Source: Pseudisothecium myosuroides (Eukaryota; Streptophyta; Bryopsida; Hypnales; Lembophyllaceae). From it: 64,000 bases of DNA. Where the stretch lies: contig OX637287.1 of assembly GCA_951799445.1 (NCBI GenBank), positions 53,783,724-53,847,723 on the forward strand, given 5' to 3'. The translations under genes were made by a program, and so were the position numbers. The notes beneath the pieces were generated by a model that saw nothing but the letters and a program-made list of their open reading frames with translations, searched no databases and was not told where the DNA came from. Every line of letters begins with the position of its first letter. Positions within the stretch are counted from its first letter, which is position 1. Below are positions 11,364-22,469 of this stretch, piece after piece.

Positions 11364-13275
11364 GGCCCACTCTATTAACCTCTAAAGGACCAAACAACAT
11401 TTTTTTGGCAACATAATAATATTGGGTAGCTCACAATGAACGGAAATTTTATTTTTTTCCTATGAAATTTTCATACAACATGTACTTAAGGAATAGCTTT
11501 AAGGCCCAACAATTTTCATAACTTTTGACTACATGGTTAAAAAGTTATAGTATGATATGTAATTTTCATTGCTCGGTTGGTAGCTCAAAAAATTCTTTAA
11601 AATCACTTTTTCAAGATATAAAGTTTTAAATTGGTTTTCTAGAATTATATGTATATGGAAAGCTTTGAATCATACTATTTGGACTAATGTAATGAAAGTT
11701 ATGAGGAGTTTTAGTTTGCGGATAGTTAGGGAATTTCTATACTAAAATAAACTCTGCAGTCTTCTATTTAATTCAATTTTTAATATTTTTGAAAAAAATA
11801 AAAACATTAATTGGATTTAGATTGTTTGTTACAACATTACAGCAATCAGGATTGGCATTTTTCATTTCCATAACTAAATTCTTAATAATTTAGTGTTTTA
11901 ATTTGAATCATTCTCTACTTTTTGCTACAAACTATTTTTTTCCTATATGTTGTACAATTCCAAATGATTTGAAATTTTTCAAACATGTAGCCAACTTGGC
12001 TTGAAAAATAAATCCAAAGATTAACCAATATTTTGGACATTTTTTCATACACATGTGACCTTGTGATTTGTGAAGTGCAGCTACCCCATTTTTTGCAGGG
12101 CCAAAAAAATATTTTTTTCAATTCAAATGCTAATATCTCGCAATCTACATGGTGGTAATTTTTGAAGATTTTTCACATCTTTCCAAACTAGTGTAATACA
12201 AGATCCTATAGTTATGTGTGTCCAAAAATATTTTCTTTTCTAAAATGTGGTATGTATTGTACTAGAAATGGCAGTTCCGGAGTGTTTTTGGTGAAAGCAT
12301 AGTTAGAAATCTTTAGACGTAACTTCATAATTTTGAGTTTTCTCACATCACTTTAATCCTTGGAGTCCCATTGGCCCTATGGTAGCCAAAATGCAACTTT
12401 GGGTAGGCGCATACGATCTCAATATTCATCATAGTTTTTTCAAAATTTTGATGAATCTACAATAATATGTAAGCTTCCTAAGAATATAATTTTCATTTCA
12501 ATTGGTGCCAAGGAGCAAAAGCTATGGCAAAATAAGCCAAAACCTAAGGTTGGTGGACAACACAAAAAAATTACAAAAAGTCAAAATAATTTTATTAAAT
12601 TTTTTTCCTAAATTACTCTATTTTTGTCTACATGTGAAGCTTTGATCCACTCTATTTGGACTAGTGATGAGAAATTCATAGAAAATCTTGTTTTTTGGGC
12701 AATTTACCATTTTTAAAAACAACATTTTATAGGATTCATTTTTGAATGCAACTTCTACAATTTTACAAAAAATACTTTTTGGCAGGCTTAAATATGTTTG
12801 CAAAAACAATTTCACCACTAGGATTATTGTGTTTCAATTTCATCTTAGAGCTATTAACAATTTAGTTTTTAATTCAATCTTAGACCTACTTATACTTAAC
12901 AATTTTTTAAAGAATGAAAATCAAATTTTCTCTTAAAATTTTTTTTATTAGACTTTCAACTAAATTTTTTAATATAATTTTTTTTTAATTCAAAGCGTTT
13001 AGTGCAAGAAATTTCCACAAATGGCAGTCAAAGTCATATAAAATTGCAAGACACTATTCAAAATTTTTTTTTTCTAACTTTGAATGCTAGTATTTTCTAT
13101 TATGTATGGTCGAACTTCATGAATATTTTATTACATGATTTGAAACAAATCAAGTACAAGATCCTACAATTATATTTTAAGAAAAATATTTTTTCCATTT
13201 TCTTGGACAATAAAGGCAATTTCAACTTTCAAGTGTTTTTTGACCAAAAAATGACCTTGGGACTTTAGAGGTTAA
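11364..13275. mobile_element. AT-rich repeat with TTAACC-type ends, nested in the previous repeat
   Basis: It starts TATTAACCTCTAAAGGACC and ends GACTTTAGAGGTTAAG, so the ends are inverted. On both sides the surrounding repeat resumes (11360 leftwards; 13266-13340 and 13653-13800 match 49890-49990 and 49730-49800), which shows that this block was inserted. The 11920-12290 part is an inverted relative of 54840-55150, and 12430-12540 resembles 33290-33420. No protein is recognisable. It may be two elements nested head to tail. Confidence 0.5.
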
Positions 13276-13423
13276 GATGGATGCTAATCATCCTCGGCTG
13301 CATGTAAAGCATTATTTGAAGTCGTTCCAATAAATATTGCAAATATTAAAAGGCTATTTTTAATTTTTATTTCAAAATAGGTAGATAAAAATATACTAAT
13401 AAAAATATTTAAAAAAATGAAGC

Positions 13424-13652
13424 TAATCCTTAAAAGGCCTGAAAGCCCACTGTGGTCGTATAGTATATTACAAATTTGGTTGTATTTGATGAAAAAAACA
13501 TTGACCAAATATTTTTTAGTACAAAGTAAATTAATGATCATAATAATATGTAAATAACAATGTATCTCAATTTGTATATTAATCTACAATTGAAGAGTTA
13601 TAAGGATAAATACGGACCATATAGAGGAACTCCAAGGGCCTTTCAAGAATTA
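13424..13652 (-). mobile_element. 229-bp MITE with TAACCC-type inverted ends, copy 1
   Basis: The ends are TAATCCTTAAAAGGCCT and, inverted, TAATTCTTGAAAGGCCC. The interior is the reverse complement of 53387-53615, which has the same length of 229 bp. It sits inside the repeat that continues at 13340 and 13653. Confidence 0.6.
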
Positions 13653-14013
13653 ACTAGTTTCTTGGATTATAGACTAATACCTACTCAAAAACATTTAAAC
13701 CATTGAGTTTCAAATAATGAGGTGAAAGTTATAAGGATTTTTATTTTGTAGGCAATGAAAGGTAAAAAAAAATATAAAGTTGTCTTTTGAACTCAATTTT
13801 GAAAATTTACAATTAAAACAAAAAGAAAGGATATCTAATGCATACTAGATTAATATTCTCACCATTGGAAATAATGATTCTCATGTTCTTGCAATAGTTG
13901 TTTAATAAATGTCTTGGATCTTTTAGCTCAAAATTAAGTCCATTATTTGTACAAACTTCTCTATGATACTACTAAAATCATAACTCCCTCTGTAATATCA
14001 CAAATGCTACCAT

Positions 14014-14540
14014 TAATAATAGGGGCTCATACTTGCTATGCTACGCATTCATTGTATCACATATTAGTAAAATTTTGATATATTTGAATAGAATGCATGA
14101 TAATGATTTCAATAAGTCTTTGAAATAATTCATTTTAATATTTTGTAAAAATATTTTCAATCATGCATACATAAAAATAATATTTTCACACAATGTTATA
14201 TTACAGAAATAGAGTAGTAGTTTGCAAATTTTTCTTTTCAATTCACCAAGTTTTTGGGTTGCCATTGTTTGTAACAATTGAGTCAACTTTTGAATGCATT
14301 ACAATAATTGTGTATCTTTTATAGTATTCACCATTGCATATATTTCATTCATCATTCAATAAATTTCTATTGTACGTTTCAATATATGCTTACTTATAAA
14401 CAAAATTATACAAAGATTTTAGTAATTTTTATTTGAAGATTTATTGAAATTTTTGTTCTGAATTTTATCTAGTATATAAAAATTCTAATAAAATTCTAAT
14501 GATGAATGCGTAGCATAGCAAGCACCAACCGCTAGTATTA
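14014..14540. mobile_element. MITE with inverted ends of about 38 bp
   Basis: The left end begins TAATAATAGGGGCTCATACT, and inside it lies CTTGCTATGCTACGCATTCA; the right end carries the same 21-base core inverted (14499-14520) and closes GCTAGTATTA. The interior is AT-rich, about 450 bp, with no frame. Only one copy is in the window. Confidence 0.7.
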
Positions 14541-15690
14541 TCTTAAATTTTCAAATCTTTTAACCCCTCAACGTCTGGATTCATCTCCAAAATTGACGAT
14601 TTGAGAAAAACCATTATAAATTACAATTTGGAAGAATATTTTGGAATTGGTATACAAATGAAAGCTGTAGATTTTGATTTTTAAATTTTATCCGTACGGT
14701 TAGATCTACTAATGCTATCACCAATTTTTTTCTATAAATTTTGAAAATAAAATTTCAGAATTCCTTCTAAATTCAATTACAAGTAAAATATTATCATTTT
14801 TTTGAGTAAAACTTGTTGGAATCGATTTGAAATAAGGTTCTCTTCATATGGTGATTTTTTGAAATTTTTGTGACCTTTACATCTTTGACCTCATTTTTGC
14901 ACATCTAGTTTTGAACTAAAGTCAATGCAAATTGACCACTTGACATACTTCCACATTTGTAATTTTAGAAATGTATATATTCTAGTAACACCAAATCCAA
15001 CCAATGGATAGGACAACAACTTGATAAAGTATCACCAAAAATTAGGATGACTTTCATCCAAGCAGGAATGAGACAGAAACAAGGATCTGAATCTGTTCAT
15101 TGTCCAGAAAATGGACGTCAGAGGGCTCCAGGGTAAATTTACACTAATTTTCATAGTCAAAAATCCTTAATGAGACAGGACCTAGGTCCTTTTCTATTTT
15201 GAATGCTTTAGCCTTCACTTGTGGTAAAGTTAACTTTGATCAAACTTGATGTACCTTGGATGAGAGCTAAATCACAGTTGGTCTTGTGGGTTTTTTCACC
15301 TTCAATTAGGATAATCCGTTGGAAATTGTTTTTTCCCCATATCATCAAAATAGGGAATTTTGAATTAATATTTAGAATCAAAGATTCATAATAAACAAGA
15401 AGATTCAGAAGAGTGGATGAAATACAAAATCAACCACCTACAAAATGAGGGCAATTTTTTTACATCACTACAAAATAGTAATAAATTTAGGGTTTGTGCA
15501 TCCAACCTCAATTTTGTTGAAGTAGCACAATTCCAATGTCCAAAAATTGTAATTTACATGTACATATAGGTCTAAAATCTAGGATTGCTATAAATTTATA
15601 TTTTAGAAAAGGTGTTCGTCTTCAAATGTGCCAATGTATTGGAATATTGGTAAATTGAAGTTATATATCGCCCGTTTCCAAGACCAGATA
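14541..15690. other. AT-rich gene-free stretch
   Basis: No convincing frame or repeat boundary is visible. Confidence 0.5.
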
Positions 15691-15848
15691 TGGGCAATTT
15701 CATTAAAATGGTAGTATTCCAAGTGTTCATAGCAACTTTGACAGTATGCCATTTTCACTATCCAAGACAGGTATAGATTTAGAACGGCCGTTGTAAATTG
15801 TTTTCATGCCATTCTAAAATATTATCACCATTTTAATGAAATTGCCCA
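15691..15848. mobile_element. 158-bp MITE, family M1, TA target duplication
   Basis: The ends are TGGGCAATTTCATTAAAATG and its perfect inverse, with TA on both sides (15689-15690 and 15849-15850). That fits a Stowaway-like (Tc1/mariner) element. A second copy is at 56783-56933. Confidence 0.8.
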
Positions 15849-16489
15849 TAGATGTAATGCAATGTAGCCCTGACCAACTTAGAGATTCATTGCGGATTAC
15901 GACAGGTGAACCAGAATCACTGGCATCGTTAGGAGTCTATCACAATTGCCCCAAATTGCCCCAAACTGCCCCAAACTGCCCAAAACTGGTTGACATGGCC
16001 TTTCAATTGAAAGATTTTTTTGTTCAAAATTGAAACAGAGTTCGATCAACACAAAAAAATTGACTTACTCCTGAGATTCTCTTCTCCCAAATTGAATGAA
16101 AAATTTAAGCCATACCCACAATCTCACATCAATAATTTGCTACAAAATATGAACAAAGAGACTCAGCAATCAACGAAGTCCCTTTCAATGCGGCAAAGCT
16201 TAATTGATCATATGTATTGATCTGGTAGGCCTCGATCAATCAAGTAACAAGCGCTTGAAGCGAAAGCAATGCACACAAAAAATCCCTAAAAATTAATCCT
16301 CAGTCCAAACATTCAACAGTACTTAAATGTATCCTCTGTTTTTAATTCAACAATTAATGACATTCTGTCGTTCTCCTCAGACGTCGTGTACATGCAGGTC
16401 CATTCCATTTGCAAAACCCTATTCAATTTAACCAGTTCTAGAAGAGATCGATGATATGAGCTGCATGCATGCACCGATGATGACTCGAT
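15849..16489. other. Gene-free 3' flank of PLR2
   Basis: A short tandem of CCCCAAACTG-like decamers lies at 15947-15986. The 16370-16489 part is related to the PLR1/PLR5 3' flanks (for example TGCAGGTCCATTCCATTTGC). No gene is seen. Confidence 0.5.
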
Positions 16490-16575
16490 TCAAGGTTCAA
16501 AGAGAGTAGATCGATCAAATACTGATGATCCTTCTAGGGCTGCTTTATTCCACACTGCTCAATGGAGAAAATGGA
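16490..16575 (-). terminator. Conserved 3' flank block with AATAAA, PLR2
   Basis: AATAAA on the minus strand (forward TTTATT at 16544-16549) is preceded by CATTGAGCAGTGTGG and followed by GGATCATCAGTATTTGATCG, as after PLR1, PLR4 and PLR5. Confidence 0.55.
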
Positions 16576-16760
16576 TCCCCATCTACAATGAATTGGCAAA
16601 CTCTTGCCTGCTCGATCGAGCTCTATCGCCATACAAATGGCTTGCTACACATCGTCACTCCCAAATTCGCGTTGCCGCCGCACACTGTTGAGATAAGAGC
16701 TCCAGAGAGTCATTCCGAACTTCACGCAGAAACGATGAACCAAAAACATGACGCAGAGAT

Positions 16761-17483
16761 TCAGAAGATACAGAAGCAGGGGATTTTCCTCCAATCGTAT
16801 GAATCCAAGGACATTCCGTAGGTGTAATTCGGATTTTGCAGCATCGCACTCATCAGACCTATAAAATCAACATAGGATATGCGCCCAGTTCTGAGTCGCC
16901 GCGTGAGCATGGCATACAGTTGGTCATCCGCAGGTCGCATCATGAAGCGCGCTGCACATTCTTGGAAAAAACTGAGGAAGCAAATAAAATTCTCGCTCGG
17001 CTCGGAGTATGCATTCCTGACACAGCCCCTGCCGGCCATTCGGTGCAGCCGACGCCTTTGAATGCTGTTCAAAGCGGCGCTTAGGGTGGACAATATGGTC
17101 TGTTCGCGTTGCAGTATGCGAGCCCCAATCCAGTGTTGATCAATGAGATCTGCGAAGTAAAGGATTTGTTTTAATAGGAAGTATTGAGCAACATGATAGA
17201 AAAACAGAGGGTTGTCCAGCATGATGAGTTCCTCTCCAATAATCCCGCGAAGGAGAACGTCCCAAAAGATGCGCAGAAATTCGTAAGACGGAGCCTGGAG
17301 CTGCACTCCCATTTGACGACGAAATTCGTCATCGTACACGTCAAAAGTATTCAAGATCGTGCTGAAAGTATCGTAATCGATGGGCCGCATCGTGAACCTC
17401 GCCAACTGGTCCTGGTCCTGAAGAAGGTAAGGAATGATATTCAGGCCCGGATTCCTTGGAAAGTCCCTGTCTGCCATGGTCAC
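16761..17483 (-). CDS. PLR2: PAH-like repeat protein with a disrupted second unit
   Basis: The frame has 240 residues. The start chosen by the track reads MTMADRDFP; the internal ATG (MADRDFP) matches PLR1 and PLR5 better. Unit 1 (about 27-118) keeps ARFTMRPIDYDTFSTILNTF, the EFRRQMGVQL helix, FLRIFWDVL and NPLFFYHVAQYFLLKQILY. Unit 2 begins ARFMMRPADDQLYAMLTRRL but stops soon after NPNYTYG. In another frame (about 16820-16645) the missing family end is still readable (ENPLLLYLLNLCVMFLV, LNSVRRQR), so a small deletion and a frameshift removed it. Either the protein is a shortened one or the gene is a young pseudogene. Upstream and downstream blocks are intact, so transcription is plausible. 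Confidence 0.7.
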   Translation of the reverse strand: MTMADRDFPRNPGLNIIPYLLQDQDQLARFTMRPIDYDTFSTILNTFDVYDDEFRRQMGVQLQAPSYEFLRIFWDVLLRGIIGEELIMLDNPLFFYHVAQYFLLKQILYFADLIDQHWIGARILQREQTILSTLSAALNSIQRRRLHRMAGRGCVRNAYSEPSENFICFLSFFQECAARFMMRPADDQLYAMLTRRLRTGRISYVDFIGLMSAMLQNPNYTYGMSLDSYDWRKIPCFCIF

Positions 17484-17539
17484 TGATTAACGCTCTCAGT
17501 CGAAGCTAGTGACAGTTTACGAATCTGACTTACAAATAT

Positions 17540-17610
17540 GATTTCCCTGCTGTGGAGTAGTCACTCCACGGAATCTGATTCCGAGCTCCTTGCGACTCTG
17601 TCCTCGTTCG
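17540..17610 (-). promoter_or_regulatory. Conserved leader/promoter block, PLR2
   Basis: The minus strand reads GAGGACAGAGTCGCAAGGAG, then CTCGGAATC, then TTCCGTGGAGTGACTACTCC. It aligns with the blocks upstream of PLR1, PLR3 and PLR5, 60-130 bp before the start codon. Confidence 0.5.
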
Positions 17611-19431
17611 CTGGATTGAAATACTTTGCGTAGTTTGCAGAATGACCTTCAACGCTATAACAATCGTGATCAATTCCGCGAGAAACTGAGGCTAATAACG
17701 AGACGGATAAATGAAGAGCACTTAATCTGCAAGTTCAAATGCGCAAGGTCCGCAAGGTTAAGTTACGATCTTACAAGTGTAATGATGTCTCCCACACAAA
17801 TTAAATTGTACTAACTTCCAAATGAATGCAATATCTTACCGCATAACCGGCTCCACTAATTCTCCGTCTGAAAATTGAAGAAACCACCGGATACTCCCTG
17901 TCCGTGTGCACTAAATCGCAATCAAGATACAATCCAGGAGATAGAGGTACAATTCTGGCTGTGGCCATCAATCAGTTGACCGCAAGCGCGCAATTCACAC
18001 ACTCTGAAAATTTTCCACTAAGCTGCACCACGTACGATCTCTGCGAAGAGGAACTGAAGTAGGGGTCGAGTCTAAACCGAGACACACTCTGCAAATGGGG
18101 GTCATGCAGCATTGGAATTGATGTCAGTCTGAGAGTATGAAATGGCAGAGCTCGACTCCGAAATATCTCCTGAAACAATTCAACTGGCGTGAGAGGGCGG
18201 ATGGATGTGGAATATATCTTCATTAACTATACTGTTACAGATACCACAATACTCCTGCTCGATTAACCTTTCAACGGCACCCGATCCGTCAACTTAACAG
18301 ATGTGGCCTTCACCTTAGAAAGTTAGAACTGATTCCAATTTGAACGTCCTTTCCAATGCAGCTTTGCAAGGGTCTGCCTAACCCGTGCGCGCCTGTTTGA
18401 TTTATCGCCTGAGTAAATATTTGTGCCAATTGATAAGTGTTGATCGATCGAGAAGGCATTGGATTCGATGGAACTCGAATGAACACATATACATAGAATC
18501 ATTCAACCGATATTCCTCACTGATACATCACGGGAGCCCCAACCCGAGTCTTACTAAGCAATAATTACGGCAAATATTGCTTCTGTCTGAGTTTATCTGT
18601 GGCTTGATTTTGAGGTATAAATATCATTCTTTGTTCTTTGTCATGACTTCTCGAAAGCTTGCGTACCTTGTGCTATGATATGCAGTATGTGGTCCAACGT
18701 ACACAAATAATTCCATCATCGCATCCAGCTCGAGACAAAATAGAGTTAGGCATTCACTTCTGACTTTCTGAGGTTCGTTTGATGCAAATTCAATGAAATT
18801 ATAAAGCGATAACTACTCATCTCACGACATTTACTTTCTATCAGAGAATAATATCGATGATTCAGTAGGAATAGTTCAGGCTTTCAAATTCAAGAAAACT
18901 GAATTGACCCCAAAATTTCAGGTATAATTCATAAGGTGGATCAATCAAGATCACATGTATTCTCGTTCAATTCAGGAGTTCAGCCTTCCAATTGCTCCGA
19001 GAGGTCGATTGATGAAATAATGTTGCCCAGGCATGCTAGAATCAGAAAATAGTTCACTTCCAAACAATATTGTATAAATCTCATGATATCGATCCCAACA
19101 ATGACGTTCTAGCTCCTCAACGTCCACATTCTCACTCCTTTTCAAACCCAAAGCCAGTTGTAACGGAGCTGATATGAGCTGCAACGGTGATCAACGTACG
19201 AGCGTGCTACGTAGTACGATCAAAGACATTCTGATGATGATCTGCTTTAGTCCAAACAGATACTCAAATAGCACTAACTAATCCAAACAAATTCAACATT
19301 CACTTAAACTAATTGATGAACTCCAGGCGACTTCGTGATCGAGACAGATATGCAGTACGTGTGGTAGTCAGAGTTCGAGAAGAATTGCGAGAGCTACACT
19401 GCAAACTTTGATCGACTACGCACCGTCGTCG
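17611..19431. other. Intergenic region between PLR3 and PLR2
   Basis: The 17611-18230 part is the upstream flank of PLR2, with decayed similarity to the PLR1/PLR5 flanks. A minus-strand frame at 18972-19184 (with the segment ELERHCWDRYHEIYTILFG) reads like protein but has no recognised relative and may be a remnant exon. Otherwise nothing is seen. Confidence 0.4.
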
Positions 19432-20247
19432 TCACTGTCCGTGTTCTCTTTCTCTTTGAAGTCTTTTTTTATTTTCAGCCCAGCTCTTGTGGTATGCTCG
19501 CTTCCTTTCGCGTTGTTTCTCTTTTGACACCCGACAGCTCTCTTCTCTGGCCATGTACTCCTGCCTTTCGGCCATTTGCTGTTGCAAGGCCATTTGCTGT
19601 TGCAAGGCCAATTGCTGTTGCAAGGCCAATTGCTGTTGCAAGGCCATTTGCTGTTGCCAGGCCAATTGCTGTTGCCTGGTCTGTTCCTGTTGCCGCATAA
19701 TTTGCAGAACTTGCCTGACCTGATCCTGTTGCCGCACCATTTCCTGTTGCTCAATGCGGTTCACTTCCTGTTGGTCTGCAAGTTGTCGGTCGCGGACCTG
19801 TTCGGTGACCCGTATGCGAATCTGTTCGGGGGTTTGATTCCACAGCTCACTCACGAGATCTTCGAACTGTGCTATGTAGTCACCTGGGGGAATTGGAACA
19901 CCCAAGTTGATGCATAGTATGATAGGAAAAGTGGACAGAGGACTGTCGTCTAATTGTATGCCTTGAGTGTTTAATCGATGGAAAACCCCCCAATAATCAC
20001 GAAGATGAGCGTACTTCGGATTCTGCAGCAGGTTGAACATTTGACGGCTAAACTCGGCATAAGGTAGACCTCTGCAAGAATAACCCGTAACTAGCTGGGT
20101 GTACCTATCGTAATCTGTAGGTACCATCGCGAGCCATGCTAATAGGTCCTGGCATTGATAGCGGTAGTGCATGAGTTTCCCTAGAAGCCTGCTGTAACTA
20201 GGATTGACGCCCTCATAGATGTCAGGGTTGTCGTCGGCCCTATGCAT
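19432..20247 (-). CDS. PLR3: single PAH-like unit fused to a Gln-rich repeat and a basic tail
   Basis: A frame of 271 residues. Residues of about 30-105 carry one family unit (LLAWLAMVPTDYDRYTQLV, LPYAEFSRQMFNLLQNPKY, AHLRDYWGVF, then SPLSTFPIILCINLG). The usual second unit is replaced by a long charged helix (about 125-175), a run of seven-residue repeats of the type ALQQQLA/ALQQQMA (about 190-225) and a strongly basic end (SKEKQRERKRAYHKSW and KKRLQRE) that could act as a nuclear signal and a coiled coil. The DNA of the repeat is a 21-bp tandem (forward CAAGGCCA..TGCTGTTG), which can change copy number. A Gln-rich coiled-coil plus a PAH-like domain suggests a nuclear regulatory role, but this is inference. 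The gene is upstream of PLR2 on the same strand and probably has its own promoter. Confidence 0.75.
   Translation of the reverse strand: MHRADDNPDIYEGVNPSYSRLLGKLMHYRYQCQDLLAWLAMVPTDYDRYTQLVTGYSCRGLPYAEFSRQMFNLLQNPKYAHLRDYWGVFHRLNTQGIQLDDSPLSTFPIILCINLGVPIPPGDYIAQFEDLVSELWNQTPEQIRIRVTEQVRDRQLADQQEVNRIEQQEMVRQQDQVRQVLQIMRQQEQTRQQQLAWQQQMALQQQLALQQQLALQQQMALQQQMAERQEYMAREESCRVSKEKQRERKRAYHKSWAENKKRLQREREHGQ
19580..19690. repeat. 21-bp coding minisatellite in PLR3
   Basis: Five or more copies of a 21-bp unit (forward TTTGCTGTTGCAAGGCCA and variants with AATTGC, CAGGCC or CTGGTC) encode the Gln-rich heptads. Third-position variants show that it is not freshly amplified. Confidence 0.8.
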
Positions 20248-20734
20248 GATGATGACCGTTGATCAAAACGCGCAGTTGAATTGAATTTAGAACCTGATGA
20301 CCCTGAGAGATTGCCAACAATTAAAATCAATTGATGCGTATTAGCTTCCAAATGAATTCAATCATTCAATATTGATCCAGTAACGAAAACAAAAACAAAA
20401 AAATTCTGCGTCTGCTACCAAATGAATCTGGAAAGTCCGTTTGCGATGACAAGAAATGGACGCACGTGATGAGAATTGATATTCAGTGCCAATCAAACTT
20501 CAAAAACGAGTATGAGTCACACAGGTACAACGGGTTTGCGTGCATCGGGAATGTCGCCAACGACCTGAAACGAAATAGCAGCTTTAATTTATCGACTTCG
20601 ATATATGTCTGTTGATTGAAAGCGTGGGAGCTAGGGCGGATCGAAGGAGATCAATTGCACAGTCATGCCAGTAATTCTATGCCAGTGTACTCTAGCTAGC
20701 TCATTGCATGTTTACTTTCAATAATGTGTCGTAC

Positions 20735-20792
20735 CTCACAGCATTCACTCCACGGAAGTCGAGTCAAAGCTCCTTGCACATCTGTGGACAAA
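20735..20792 (-). promoter_or_regulatory. Conserved leader/promoter block, PLR3
   Basis: The minus strand reads CAGATGTGCAAGGAGCTTTG, then ACTCGACTTCCGTGGAGTG. It is the same block as upstream of PLR1, PLR2 and PLR5, but here it is about 490 bp before the ATG, so a 5' UTR intron or a longer leader is possible. Confidence 0.45.
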
Positions 20793-21914
20793 GGTGAAAC
20801 AAATAACCTCCAAGATCTCGTACGCGCCTAATGAACACAGTATGTTACGGTGTGAGATTGCATTGCAGCCAATGCTCGATGTGGACTAACTTCCAATGTA
20901 ATGTCGGATTAACCAAAAACTAAGTAACTACTGAAGTAAGCATCCCTGCATTGCTTCAACTCAATCATCGCCGACAATATTGAGCATACACAGCACCTTC
21001 GGAACAGCAATTAGGAGTCTGTCGATAATGATCCATCCTCACAATTTGGGCTGCAGCTGTAGTTTGACTAATTTCGCTAAAGAATTCAATCAGTAACCGG
21101 TCGTCAATTTAGTTGTGACGCTCCGAGTTCAACGCGACGAAGTAATGGCACAGACCATGGCAGATGCACGCTAGCGCCGCGGTCAAAATGTATCTCGAAG
21201 AAACCGGATATATGACAAAGACATAAAAACCCAGGACGGAAGCACCCTCAATCGAACACACCAATTTCTATCAGCAGGCAAGGCCTGAAGTAACGATAGC
21301 TAGCTGGATTGCGCGCCGCGACTCACGAGGAATAAAATTGATACGTGACAGCCTGAAATCCTTCAGGAATCCGACGTGAAGCAAGTGATTGTCCCTGAGG
21401 GCCTGCCACAAATATGAATTGTCGTAAACCCATGACCGATTTTTGTTCGTTGAGGTTCGATCGGTCCCGCTTGCCGAGAAGCGGTCGTGCCAGGCTCACA
21501 CCCGCAGAGGACACACCTGCTACCCGACGTAACTAGGTACCTCCCTTGTGGTCTTCCTACCTTCCACGATTTTCCTACCGACTCAATTATTATTATTATT
21601 TTTTTGAAACAAATGAAAACAAGTTCCATTGCAATACTGACACACTATCACTTTCAAAAGTCTATAACCCCCGCTTGATGGATGGAAAGTTCTGTAGCAA
21701 GCAAGTCGATGGATGAGAAAAAATGTAGCAATCATCTTGGTGGATGTTTTTTTGTCTTAAATGATTATAATAGGGGCATGATGGATGAAATGTTTTGTGT
21801 AGACCAACATAATGGATGAAATGTCACAAACACATGGACGTATTGAGTAGTATGCTAGTGTTAAGTGTTTATAAAATTTCCCCCCTTTTGAAAAATGTTT
21901 TTCATTGATTCATG
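20793..21914. other. Gene-free region upstream of PLR3
   Basis: Less AT-rich than the repeats. A short TTATTATTATT run lies at 21587-21602. No gene is supported; the overlapping frames at 21323-21678 are mutual shadows. Confidence 0.4.
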
Positions 21915-22339
21915 TAAGGTAGAACTACCCATTTCCGACTAGGAAGCCAAGTCCAACTTGTAGGGTGCAACTATTTTCAAGCAAGGTTGGAACAAATTTC
22001 CAACCAAAGCTTAGAATGTGTGTTTTTCTCCTTTTCAAGGTTGGTACTAATATGGTCATCACACATGTCCTGAAGTAGTGAGGAAGAAAATAGGAAGTAG
22101 CAAGCGAAAAAGTAGTTATTCTATAATCGAAATTGGAAGAGTTTAAATATTGGTTATTAGTCCAAACAATTTTTTGGCTTCCGAAAATTGCAGTAATTTC
22201 AATTTTGGTAATAAAATTCTAAAAAATTTACAATCCCAATATTTCCTATCTTCCTACATGGCAAAAAAATTTATTTGTCTCATTGTTCACGATCTGTCTT
22301 AAAAAGCTTAAGAAATTGATTGTGGCTGATTCTACCTTA
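21915..22339. mobile_element. TIR element, family T2, copy 1 (TAAGGTAGAA ends)
   Basis: It begins TAAGGTAGAACTACCCATTT and ends GATTCTACCTTA, so the ends are inverted. The interior matches 43815-44270 in the same orientation (for example AACTTGTAGGGTGCA and AATATTTCCTAT). No coding frame. About 425 bp. Confidence 0.7.
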
Positions 22340-22469
22340 TTTATGTATTGTACTGAAAGTTTTGTAGTAAACATGATGTTCAAATAGAACATTTAAATTT
22401 GAAAACTTCTTGTAGTATTTCACTTTCCGAATGCTGCCATTAAAGTGGCAAAAGACTTTTCCCTTGTGA

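Noticed and set aside
19416..19917. Cys-rich, Leu-rich and other frames opposite or within PLR3
   Set aside because: They are other-frame readings of the 21-bp repeat of PLR3.
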